Shown here: piece after piece, positions 29,793 to 37,871 of the stretch
Position numbering within the stretch: the first letter of the stretch is position 1
Layout of the letters: every line of letters begins with the position of its first letter
NCBI GenBank assembly: GCA_007693585.1
Contig: REDH01000050.1
Span: 52,932 to 116,931 of the forward strand
Direction of reading: 5' to 3'
Origin: Deltaproteobacteria bacterium
Lineage (GTDB): Bacteria > Myxococcota_A > Bradymonadia > REDH01
Length of the DNA: 64,000 nucleotides
The notes under the pieces: generated by a model
Seen by the model: only the letters and a program-made list of their open reading frames with translations
Told to the model about the DNA's origin: nothing
Databases searched by the model: none
Program-made: the position numbers and the translations under genes

Positions 29793-31493
29793 ATGGCAGC
29801 GATGAGCACGCAGGAGAACCAGCGCTATGAGGTCCTCGACCGGCTGGATGCCGGCGGGATGGCCGAGGTGTTTCGCGGCAAGGCCCTGAGCCTCGGTGGT
29901 CTCGAGAAGGCCGTTGCGATCAAGCGTGTTCTTCCCAGCCTCGTCGGCAACGACAAGTTCGTGAAGATGTTCATCGACGAGGCCCGCCTGTCGCTTCGAC
30001 TCTCGCACGCGAACATCGTGACGGTGTTCGACATCGCGCGATCGGGTCCGACCTACTTCATCGTGATGGAGTTCGTCGACGGAACGAATCTCAAGCGCAT
30101 CGTCGAACTAGGGCAGCCGCTTCCCGTGGGGCTTGCGGTCCTGATCGCCATCGAGGTGTGCAAGGGGCTCGCGTACGCGCACGACCGCACCGACAATGAG
30201 GGTCGTCCGCTGGGCGTCGTCCATCGTGATGTCAGCCCACCGAACATTCTCATTTCGCGCAAGGGGGAGGTGAAGCTGACGGACTTCGGTCTGGCGAAGG
30301 CCAAGAGCCAGATCGAGACCACCGATCCGGGGGTCGTGAAGGGCAAGTTCAGCTACCTCGCTCCCGAGGCGGCCCACGGCGAGGAGGTCGACCGACGGGC
30401 CGACATCTTCGCGACGGGCATTGTTCTGTGGGAGATGCTCTCGGGCCGCAGGCTCTTTCTGGGAGACACGGATCAGGACACCCTGCGGCTGGTGCGCGCC
30501 GCCGAGCTCCCGCCCCTCCGTTCGCTGAATGCCGACGTTCCGCCGGAGCTGGAGGAGATCGTGCGGAAGTCCCTCGCCCGGGACAAGGAGCGGCGATACC
30601 AGACCGCGCGCGATTTCGCCAAGGCGCTTTCCGGCTTCGTGGTCAGCAGTGGCCAGGCGGCAAGCTCGTTCGACCTCGAGGGCTTCATCGAGGACTTTCT
30701 GAAGCGCCAGCGCAGCCAGTCTCCCTCCAATGCCGTTCGCGACGAACTGACGCGTGCGGTCATTCAGGAGGAGATGAACAAGCTGATCCACATCGGCGAC
30801 GAGAGCCAGAGCGACGCCTCGGCCGTGCGGCGCACCTCCAATCTCGTGGATACCCGGACCTGGGACTTCGGGGAGGACGAGGACGAGGAGGACGATGGTC
30901 CGCTTTCGACCGCCCCGATGGCCAAGATGGCCGCCAGCGTGCCGGAATCGCCTTTCGCCGCCGGAGCCGGGCTCCCCGGCGCCCCGTCTGGGGCGCCCCC
31001 GTCCCTGCCACGGCCCGGCCCGGTCCGGCGAGCGCCAGCGCCGTCCTCCGCCCCTTCGCTGCCCGTGTCGGCGCCCTCTGTCCCGGCTCCCCCCTCAGCG
31101 GCGCCGCCCCGCCCCGTGGCGGCCTCCGCTTCCGCTCCGCCTGCTCCGCCCGGGCCTTCCGCTGGAGGCGAGTCCTCCCTCGAACTCGCGCCCACGACGG
31201 GCGACCATGAGGCGGCAGCTCCTCGGCGCGAGGGTTCACAAGGGCGTCCACGCAGCGGCTACGCCCAACGCGGCGAGGGGCGATCGGACATTCTGGATGC
31301 TGCCCCCGTGGATGTTCGCATCGGCCACGCCCGACCGGTCCAGAAGAAGGAGTTGGCCGAGGCAGGCCCCTCGGGCGCCGAGACCGACGCCGAACCCGCG
31401 GCTGCGGCAGGTGGGGGACAGGCGCTCTTCGCAGCGCTGATCCTGGCGATTGTGGCCGTGGCGGCGTATCTTGTCTGGATGCTTTTCTTCTGA
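29793..31493 (+). CDS. Membrane-anchored PknB-like Ser/Thr protein kinase
   Basis: The kinase phosphorylates Ser/Thr on proteins and has 566 residues from ATG 29793 (ATG 29802 is possible). The kinase domain spans ~10-285: glycine loop DAGGMAEVF, VAIK lysine, catalytic HRDVSPPN, TDFGLAK and SYLAPEA. HRDVSPPN replaces the common HRDLKPEN but is seen in myxobacterial kinases. A Glu/Asp-rich stretch is followed by a long Pro/Ala/Ser-rich disordered region (about 375-490). One C-terminal membrane helix (about 541-564, FAALILAIVAVAAYLVWMLFF) leaves almost nothing outside. It is therefore a cytoplasmic kinase with a C-terminal anchor and no sensor domain. Targets could include the FHA proteins encoded nearby. 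Confidence 0.95.
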   Translation: MAAMSTQENQRYEVLDRLDAGGMAEVFRGKALSLGGLEKAVAIKRVLPSLVGNDKFVKMFIDEARLSLRLSHANIVTVFDIARSGPTYFIVMEFVDGTNLKRIVELGQPLPVGLAVLIAIEVCKGLAYAHDRTDNEGRPLGVVHRDVSPPNILISRKGEVKLTDFGLAKAKSQIETTDPGVVKGKFSYLAPEAAHGEEVDRRADIFATGIVLWEMLSGRRLFLGDTDQDTLRLVRAAELPPLRSLNADVPPELEEIVRKSLARDKERRYQTARDFAKALSGFVVSSGQAASSFDLEGFIEDFLKRQRSQSPSNAVRDELTRAVIQEEMNKLIHIGDESQSDASAVRRTSNLVDTRTWDFGEDEDEEDDGPLSTAPMAKMAASVPESPFAAGAGLPGAPSGAPPSLPRPGPVRRAPAPSSAPSLPVSAPSVPAPPSAAPPRPVAASASAPPAPPGPSAGGESSLELAPTTGDHEAAAPRREGSQGRPRSGYAQRGEGRSDILDAAPVDVRIGHARPVQKKELAEAGPSGAETDAEPAAAAGGGQALFAALILAIVAVAAYLVWMLFF

Positions 31494-31514
31494 ACTCCTC
31501 GCCCGACGTCGACG

Positions 31515-32750
31515 ATGAACCGTACTCTCGTCATGATCCTTGCCGGAGGGCAGGGCGCACGCCTGATGCCGCTGACCCGGGACCGGGCCAAGCCGGCCGT
31601 GCCCTTCGGGGGACGCTACCGCATCATCGACTTCGTGCTTTCGAACTTCGTGAACTCCGGGTTCTACCGGATCAAGATTCTCACGCAGTACAAGAGTCAG
31701 TCGCTCAATGCGCACATCGCGCGCGCATGGAGACTGGCGCGGGTTCTGGATCACTACGTCGAGTGCGTTCCAGCCCAGCAGCGTACCGGTCTGGACTGGT
31801 ATCGGGGATCGGCGGATGCCATTTACCAGAATCTCAATCTGATTCGGGACGAGTCACCCCGCACGGTGGCCGTCTTCGGTGGAGACCACATCTACAAGAT
31901 GGACGTGTCGCAGATGCTGGCCTTCCACCTCGAGAACGACGCGGACCTCACCGTCGCGGCGATTCCCGTCCGCAGCGCCGAGGCTTCGGCGTTCGGCGTG
32001 ATCGAGGTGGACGAGTCCGGCCGGATGGTCGGCTTCGAGGAGAAACCCGACGCTCCGAGGGAGATGCCCGGGCGTCCCGGGTGGAGCCTGGTGAGCATGG
32101 GCAACTACCTGTTCCGGACAGCGCCCCTCATCGAGGCCGTGACCGCGGATGCGGAGGACACGACCTCTGCGCACGACTTCGGGCACAACATCCTTCCCAC
32201 GTTCGTGCGGGAGGGGCGCCGAGTGTTCGTCTACGACTTCTCGACCAACCGGATTCCCGGCCCGGACGGCGTGGAACCAAGCTACTGGCGGGATGTGGGA
32301 ACCATCCGGAACTACATGGACGCGTCCATGGACCTCATTGCGGCGGCACCCGACTTCAACCTCTACAATCCCCGCTGGCCGATTCGGTCGGACTATCTCG
32401 ATGATCCACCGGCGAAGTTCGTGCACGATCAGGGAGATCGTGTCGGGATTGCCACGGAGTCCCTGGTCTGTGACGGGGCGATCATCTCCGGGGGGCGCAT
32501 CCTGCGGTCCCTCCTCGGCCCCCGCGTGCGCGTGAACTCCTTCAGTCACGTCGAGGGTTGTGTCCTCTTCGACGATGTCAACGTGGGTCGGCACGCTCGA
32601 CTTCGGAACGTGATCGTCGACAAGGGCGTGACCATTCCGTCCATGACCCACATCGGTTTTGATCCGGAGGAGGACCGTGCGCGAGGCTTCACGGTGACCC
32701 GCGACGGTCTCGTGGTCCTCGCCAAGGGAACTCTCGTACCCGAGCCCTGA
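31515..32750 (+). CDS. glgC: Glucose-1-phosphate adenylyltransferase
   Basis: GlgC makes ADP-glucose from glucose-1-phosphate and ATP, the committed step of glycogen synthesis, in the cytoplasm. The 411-residue length is typical. The N-terminal nucleotidyltransferase domain shows LAGGQGARLMPLTRDRAKPAVPFGGRYRIIDF, GSADAIYQN, FGGDHIYKMD and the VIEVDESGRMVGFEEKP glucose-phosphate region. The C-terminal part is a left-handed beta-helix (GGRILRSLLGPRVRVNS, LFDDVNVGRHARLRNVIVDKGV). It begins 21 bp after the kinase gene, so it may be co-transcribed and under the same signalling context. Confidence 0.97.
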   Translation: MNRTLVMILAGGQGARLMPLTRDRAKPAVPFGGRYRIIDFVLSNFVNSGFYRIKILTQYKSQSLNAHIARAWRLARVLDHYVECVPAQQRTGLDWYRGSADAIYQNLNLIRDESPRTVAVFGGDHIYKMDVSQMLAFHLENDADLTVAAIPVRSAEASAFGVIEVDESGRMVGFEEKPDAPREMPGRPGWSLVSMGNYLFRTAPLIEAVTADAEDTTSAHDFGHNILPTFVREGRRVFVYDFSTNRIPGPDGVEPSYWRDVGTIRNYMDASMDLIAAAPDFNLYNPRWPIRSDYLDDPPAKFVHDQGDRVGIATESLVCDGAIISGGRILRSLLGPRVRVNSFSHVEGCVLFDDVNVGRHARLRNVIVDKGVTIPSMTHIGFDPEEDRARGFTVTRDGLVVLAKGTLVPEP

Positions 32751-33081
32751 TTCGCCATCGACGCTCGTCGGGCCGCCTTTCGCGCTGTGGTTGCGGTCCG
32801 GAGGTCGGTGTCCTGCCACAGGACCGGCCGCTCACCAGTGACGCAAGGGAGGCGTCGCTTCGGGATGCTGCGTGGCGTCACCGGAGCGAGTTGCTCCAGA
32901 TTGCCCTCAAGATCCTGGCTCAAGTCGTTCACTGGCAAGCGAATGACATGTCCGACGGAAGGGAGCGCCATCGGTGCGGCATTGTGGGGGGGGGTGGGCG
33001 ATTCAGCACCGGAAGGCGTGTAAACCCGTAAGCGCCTGAAAGGGCAGGACTTTGGGCTTTCGTTTCCCGCAGGGATCCGGG

Positions 33082-33110
33082 TTGACACCGGGCCGTCGTC
33101 ATGGTCTCTT
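33082..33110 (+). promoter_or_regulatory. Candidate nrdJ promoter
   Basis: A perfect -35 TTGACA (33082-33087) is followed after 17 bp by TCTCTT, a weak -10. The candidate NrdR boxes lie just downstream. Confidence 0.35.
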
Positions 33111-33133
33111 GGGGGTCCGCCATCTGGAAGCGG

Positions 33134-33182
33134 ACCACAAGATGTGGTGTAGCCTGCGAAGGGCGAGCGCAGCATCTTGGGT
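33134..33182 (+). promoter_or_regulatory. Candidate tandem NrdR boxes upstream of nrdJ
   Basis: ACCACAAGATGTGGT (33134-33148) is an inverted repeat, and GCAGCATCTTGGGT (33169-33182) shares its CATCTT core in the opposite orientation. The cores are centred about 34 bp apart, near three helical turns. Paired 16-bp boxes with this kind of core upstream of ribonucleotide reductase genes are the pattern bound by the repressor NrdR. No nrdR gene is in the window. Confidence 0.45.
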
Positions 33183-33347
33183 TCGTTGGGCGAAAACTTG
33201 CCAGAGGTGCCTGCGCGTGCATTCTGAGTGCCGTGCGATGGTCAGAAACCTTCCTCCAGGCTCGTTGGAACGCCCGGCTCGATCGCTTCCATAAGAACTT
33301 CGTCAAGTATTGATTTCGGAACCCCGCCATCCCGAGGAGCGAGCCCC

Positions 33348-36300
33348 ATGAAGATCGAACGTCGGTTCACGAAAGCAGGCAGCAGCCCTTACGCGAGCAT
33401 GAGCTTCGCACGTCGCACGAGCGAGATTCGCAATCCGGACGGTTCGGTGGTCTTCCAGTGCGATCAGGTGGTCGTTCCGGAGACGTGGAGCCAGGTGGCG
33501 ACCGACGTCATCGCCCAGAAGTACTTCCGCAAGGCGGGGGTTCCACAGATGACGCGCCGGGTGGAAGAGCCGGGGGTTCCGGAGTGGTTGCAGCGTTCCG
33601 AGCCGGACGACGAGGCGCTGGCGCATCTTCCGGAGCACGAACGTACGGGCATGGAGACCGATGCGCGGCAGGTGTTCAATCGGCTCGCGGGCTGCTGGAC
33701 GTACTGGGGGTGGAGGCACGAATACTTCGATGACGAGGCTCAGGCCCGTACGTTCTACGACGAGCTGTGCTTCATGCTCGCGAACCAGATGGCGGCGCCG
33801 AATTCGCCCCAGTGGTTCAACACCGGGCTGCACTGGGCCTATGGGATCTCGGGCCCGGCGCAGGGTCATTACTATGCGGACCCCGGGACCGGCGAGGTTC
33901 GGCTCTCCGAGGATGCCTACACGCACCCGCAGCCTCACGCCTGCTTCATCCAGAGTGTGGATGACGATCTGGTCAACGAGACCGGCATCATGGATCTGTG
34001 GATGCGGGAGGCACGGTTGTTCAAGTACGGTTCGGGTACTGGAACGAACTTTTCCAACTTGCGCGGCGAGAACGAGCCGCTCTCGGGTGGTGGGCGGTCC
34101 TCGGGTCTGATGAGTTTCCTCGCGATTGGCGATCGTGCCGCGGGGGCCATCAAGAGCGGCGGGACCACGCGGCGGGCGGCCAAGATGGTGTGTCTCGACC
34201 TCGATCATCCCGACGTGGAGACGTTCATCGACTGGAAGGTCATCGAGGAGCAGAAGGTGGCCTCCCTCGTGGCGGGTTCTCGCGCCATTCAGACGTCCCT
34301 TCAGGGCATCTTCGACGCGTGCGCCGGCAAGAGCGGGGAAGAGCGCTTCGAGGCCCGGAGCAATCCGGACCTTGCGGAGGCCCTGCGGGGCGCCCTGCGC
34401 GCGGGAACGCCGACGAACTACATCGCACGTGTTCTCCAGCTTGCGCGTCAGGGGTATACGGGAATCGCGTTCGACACCTACGACACCAGCTGGACCTCCG
34501 AGGCCTACCGGACCGTGGGTGGGCAGAATTCCAACAACTCGGTCCGCGTTCCCAACCGCTTCTTCGAGGCGCTCGAACGCGATGGGGAGTGGTCGCTTCG
34601 CCGCCGCACCGACGGCGTGGTGTCGCGCACCATCTCCGCGAGCGCGCTGTGGGACCAGATTGCGTACGCCGCGTGGGCCAGCGCTGACCCGGGTCTGCAG
34701 TATGACACGACCATCAACGAGTGGCACACCTGCCCCGAGCACGGCCGGATCAATGCGTCCAACCCTTGTTCGGAGTACATGTTCCTCGACGACACGGCGT
34801 GCAATCTGGCCTCGCTCAATCTCCTGCGCTTCGATCGCGAGGAAGGCTTCGACATCGAGGGATACCGCCATGCGATCCGGCTGTGGACGGTCGTGCTCGA
34901 GATCAGTGTGTTGATGGCCCAGTTTCCGAGCCGGCGCATCGCCGAGCTGTCGTGGACGTTCCGGACCCTCGGGCTCGGCTATGCCAACATTGGTGCGCTG
35001 CTCATGGTCAACGGGATTCCCTACGACAGTGAGGAGGCCCTCGCCTGGACCAGCGCGCTCACGGCGATCCTCTGCGGAGAGAGCTACGCGACCAGCGCCC
35101 TGCTGGCGGAGCGGCTTGGCTCCTTCGCCGGGTACGAGGCGAACCGCGAGCACATGCTCCGGGTCATCCGGAACCACCGACGAGCGGCGCACGGAGCCGC
35201 GCCGGAGGAGTATGAGGGGCTCACCGTCGCTCCCATGCGGACGCGGGACGAGCTGTGTCCCACCCCCCTGCTCGTCGCGGCCCGCAAGGCCTGGGATGAC
35301 GCGCTCGCACTTGGCGAACAGCACGGGTACCGAAACGCTCAGGTTACGGTCATCGCCCCGACGGGCACCATCGGGCTCGTGATGGACTGCGATACCACCG
35401 GAATCGAGCCCGATTTCGCCCTCGTGAAGTTCAAGAAGCTGGCCGGCGGCGGCTACCTCAAGATCATCAACAACGCCGTCCCCGTGGCCCTGCGCCGGCT
35501 GGGCTATTCGAAGGAGCAGATCGAGGAGGTCGTGCGCCACGCGTGTGGCCACTCGTCCCTCCGCGAGGCACCCCACATCAATCACGAGGTGCTTCGGGCC
35601 AAGGGCTTCACCAGCGAAGCCCTCGAGCGGCTCGAGAAGGCGCTTCCCTACTCGTTCGACATCTCCTTCACGTTCAACCACCACACCCTTGGACTCGAGT
35701 TCTGTCGGGACGCGCTCGGCTTCTCCGAGCGAGAGCTCAACGACCCGTCGTTCCAGATGCTGGAGTCGCTGGGCTTCAATCGGGATCAGGTTCGGGAGGC
35801 CAACGACCACTGCTGCGGGACAATGACCATCGAAGGTGCCCCCCACCTGCGCGACGAGCACCTCGCGGTCTTCGACTGCGCCAACAAGTGCGGGAGTCGC
35901 GGTCAGCGCTTCATCGCGTACGAAGGCCACATCCGGATGATGGCGGCCGCCCAGCCGTTCATCAGCGGTGCGATCTCGAAGACCATCAACATGCCGAACC
36001 ACGCCACCATCGACGAGGTGAAGCACGCGTACCGGCTGTCCTGGGATCTCATGCTCAAGGCCATCGCGCTGTATCGCGATGGCTCCAAGCTCAGCCAGCC
36101 GCTCAACTCCGTCAGCGACGCCGATGATGCCATCGCCGTTGCACTGGCCGCCGAAGCGGATCTGGATCGGGCCAACGACGTCCCGAACGAGCCCCCGCGG
36201 GCCCCGCAGATCCAGGTGGCCGAGCGGATCGTGCACCGCTACATCAGCCAGCGCCGTCTCCTGCCGAGCCGGCGCGGCGGCTACACGCAGAAGGCGCGCG

Positions 36301-37085
36301 TGGGCAACCACAAGGTCTACCTGCGAACCGGCGAGTACGAAGACGGGAGCATCGGCGAGATCTTCATCGACATGCATCGCGAGGGTGCGGCCTTCCGCAG
36401 CCTCATGAACTGCTTCGCCATCGCCGTTTCCCTGGGGCTCCAGCATGGTGTGCCGCTCGAGGAGTTCGTCGACGCCTTCGTGTTCACCCGGTTCGAGCCG
36501 AGCGGAATGGTCTCCGGACATGACAACATCAAGATGGCCACCTCGGTCATCGACTACATCTTCCGTGAGCTTGGCCTCTCCTATCTCGGCCGAACCGATC
36601 TCGTGCAGGTCAAGCCGGAGGACGTGTATGCCGGTGCGCCCACCGGTGGCGATCCCGAGCCGTGGGAGAGCCGGGACACGGAAGACTCTGGGGACTTCAC
36701 CGTTCCCTATGCCGCGGGTTCCAATGGTCGACGTACCGCCGCCAGCTCCGGACGCGGCTATCAGCGACACGCGCAGGTGTCCACGCAGACCGCCGCAGTG
36801 CAGGAGTCACCTGCCGGAAGCGTGCCCATCGACGTGCTCGCGAGGGAAGTACGGACCGAGCCGGAAGCGATCGCGGTGCCAGCCAGCGCCAGTGCGACCA
36901 TCGGTCCCGTCGCCTCTACCCCCGGCATGTCGCTGCGCGGCGGAAGCTCCGCGACCGCGGCAAGTGTCGCTCGACTCAAGGGATATGAAGGAGATCCCTG
37001 CACCGAGTGCGGCAACTTCACGCTGGTCCGCAATGGCGCCTGCCTGAAGTGCGACACTTGTGGAGCCACTTCCGGCTGCAGTTGA
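33348..37085 (+). CDS. nrdJ: Adenosylcobalamin-dependent ribonucleotide reductase (class II)
   Basis: The enzyme reduces ribonucleotides to deoxyribonucleotides with a cobalamin-generated thiyl radical and needs no oxygen. The start is ATG 33348 (MKIERRFTK), preceded by GAGGAGCGAG; the open frame begins 120 bp earlier without support. The 1245 residues contain [22 protein letters not shown], the active-site [11 protein letters not shown] with the radical cysteine, ACNLASLNL and APTGTIG. Further on are [13 protein letters not shown] and a C-terminal ATP-cone-like/TSCPD region. The end has a Cys-rich zinc-like tail, CTECG...CLKCDTCG. A Ser/Ala-rich linker lies near residues 1110-1215. The length is typical of large NrdJ proteins. 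Confidence 0.97.
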   Translation: MKIERRFTKAGSSPYASMSFARRTSEIRNPDGSVVFQCDQVVVPETWSQVATDVIAQKYFRKAGVPQMTRRVEEPGVPEWLQRSEPDDEALAHLPEHERTGMETDARQVFNRLAGCWTYWGWRHEYFDDEAQARTFYDELCFMLANQMAAPNSPQWFNTGLHWAYGISGPAQGHYYADPGTGEVRLSEDAYTHPQPHACFIQSVDDDLVNETGIMDLWMREARLFKYGSGTGTNFSNLRGENEPLSGGGRSSGLMSFLAIGDRAAGAIKSGGTTRRAAKMVCLDLDHPDVETFIDWKVIEEQKVASLVAGSRAIQTSLQGIFDACAGKSGEERFEARSNPDLAEALRGALRAGTPTNYIARVLQLARQGYTGIAFDTYDTSWTSEAYRTVGGQNSNNSVRVPNRFFEALERDGEWSLRRRTDGVVSRTISASALWDQIAYAAWASADPGLQYDTTINEWHTCPEHGRINASNPCSEYMFLDDTACNLASLNLLRFDREEGFDIEGYRHAIRLWTVVLEISVLMAQFPSRRIAELSWTFRTLGLGYANIGALLMVNGIPYDSEEALAWTSALTAILCGESYATSALLAERLGSFAGYEANREHMLRVIRNHRRAAHGAAPEEYEGLTVAPMRTRDELCPTPLLVAARKAWDDALALGEQHGYRNAQVTVIAPTGTIGLVMDCDTTGIEPDFALVKFKKLAGGGYLKIINNAVPVALRRLGYSKEQIEEVVRHACGHSSLREAPHINHEVLRAKGFTSEALERLEKALPYSFDISFTFNHHTLGLEFCRDALGFSERELNDPSFQMLESLGFNRDQVREANDHCCGTMTIEGAPHLRDEHLAVFDCANKCGSRGQRFIAYEGHIRMMAAAQPFISGAISKTINMPNHATIDEVKHAYRLSWDLMLKAIALYRDGSKLSQPLNSVSDADDAIAVALAAEADLDRANDVPNEPPRAPQIQVAERIVHRYISQRRLLPSRRGGYTQKARVGNHKVYLRTGEYEDGSIGEIFIDMHREGAAFRSLMNCFAIAVSLGLQHGVPLEEFVDAFVFTRFEPSGMVSGHDNIKMATSVIDYIFRELGLSYLGRTDLVQVKPEDVYAGAPTGGDPEPWESRDTEDSGDFTVPYAAGSNGRRTAASSGRGYQRHAQVSTQTAAVQESPAGSVPIDVLAREVRTEPEAIAVPASASATIGPVASTPGMSLRGGSSATAASVARLKGYEGDPCTECGNFTLVRNGACLKCDTCGATSGCS

Positions 37086-37367
37086 CGCCCGAACGAGCCC
37101 CCACGGGCATCTGGCCCTGAACACACGAGGTCAGCGGGTCGTCCGTGGTGGGTGAATTCATCCATGGACGATGCTCCCTCCCGAACGCGCAACCGCCATC
37201 CGTCGCTCCGGGCCGGAGTCCCTTCACCGAGGCCGCGTCGTTCGGTGCCGTTTCCACGGGCTCGTGCGATCCGCTCGCGCGCGTGAGGACGAGTCGGTCA
37301 GGGGCCGCCCTTCGCTGGCTGGGTCGATTGGTTCCGGTGTCCGGGGTGCGTTTGCGCCGTCACCGCG

Positions 37368-37871
37368 TCAGGGGACGGAACGGGCAATCCGGTAGAGTCG
37401 TCGCTCCTCCGCGCGCATGCGGGCCTCGTCGTCGGGCAGCTCGTGGTCGTGGCCCAGCAGGTGGAGGAAGCCGTGCACCATGAGGAAGAGGAGTTCGTCC
37501 TCGAGGGACCAGGATTCTTCATCCGGCAACGTCGGATCGGCCGCGTCATGGACCCGGAGAGCGTGATGGGCGTCCGATCTCTGGCGTTCCGCCGTGTCCA
37601 CGGAAATCACGATGTCGCCGAGGAGCCCGGGGTGGAGGTGAGCGTCCTCCGCTTCGGAGAGTGCGAACGACAGCACATCCGTCGGATTGTCGACGCCACG
37701 CCATTCGAGGTTGAGTGCGCGTATCGTCGCATCATCGACGAGGACGACGGAAACCTCTGCTGCGGGGTCACACCCCGAGGCGGCGAAGAGGGACGTCGCT
37801 CTCCGTGTCAGACGTTCCTGAACCGTCGGGGTCAGCTCCTGTCGTGTCGTCTCCACCAGCAGTTCGATCAT
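37368..37871 (-). CDS. ybeY: Endoribonuclease YbeY (16S rRNA maturation)
   Basis: YbeY is a zinc-dependent RNase involved in 16S rRNA 3' processing and ribosome quality control. The 167-residue protein shows the family core ALNLEWRGVDNPTDVLSFAL and the metal motif HGFLHLLGHDH. The start at ATG 37871 gives the normal N-terminal strand, and no later Met would keep it. The gene overlaps the end of the upstream HD-domain gene by 104 bp in another frame. The order phoH-pgpH-ybeY is a widely conserved cluster. Confidence 0.95.
   Translation of the reverse strand: MIELLVETTRQELTPTVQERLTRRATSLFAASGCDPAAEVSVVLVDDATIRALNLEWRGVDNPTDVLSFALSEAEDAHLHPGLLGDIVISVDTAERQRSDAHHALRVHDAADPTLPDEESWSLEDELLFLMVHGFLHLLGHDHELPDDEARMRAEERRLYRIARSVP

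Larger units (their letters stand above)
32751..33347. other. 597-bp noncoding region upstream of nrdJ
   Basis: No convincing gene lies here: open frames on either strand have many A/T third positions, unlike the neighbours. The stretch is less GC-rich than the genes around it. It contains several inverted repeats, for example AGGCG...CGCCT around 33014-33038 with a CCTG/CAGG stem just after, and the candidate promoter and NrdR-like boxes listed separately. I looked for a cobalamin riboswitch and did not find its conserved core. Confidence 0.6.

Noticed and set aside
32787..33023. 78-residue open frame between glgC and nrdJ
   Set aside because: Third positions are not GC-biased like real genes here and no ribosome site or motif is present.
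32751..33347. Cobalamin riboswitch before the B12-dependent nrdJ
   Set aside because: A TGCCAGAGGTGCCTGC stretch at about 33199 only vaguely resembles the B12 box, and the other conserved core elements were not found.
33303..36770. 1155-residue open frame antisense to nrdJ
   Set aside because: It mirrors nrdJ, which has all family motifs. High GC keeps the complementary frame open, and the translation is Arg/Glu/Val-rich without a domain.
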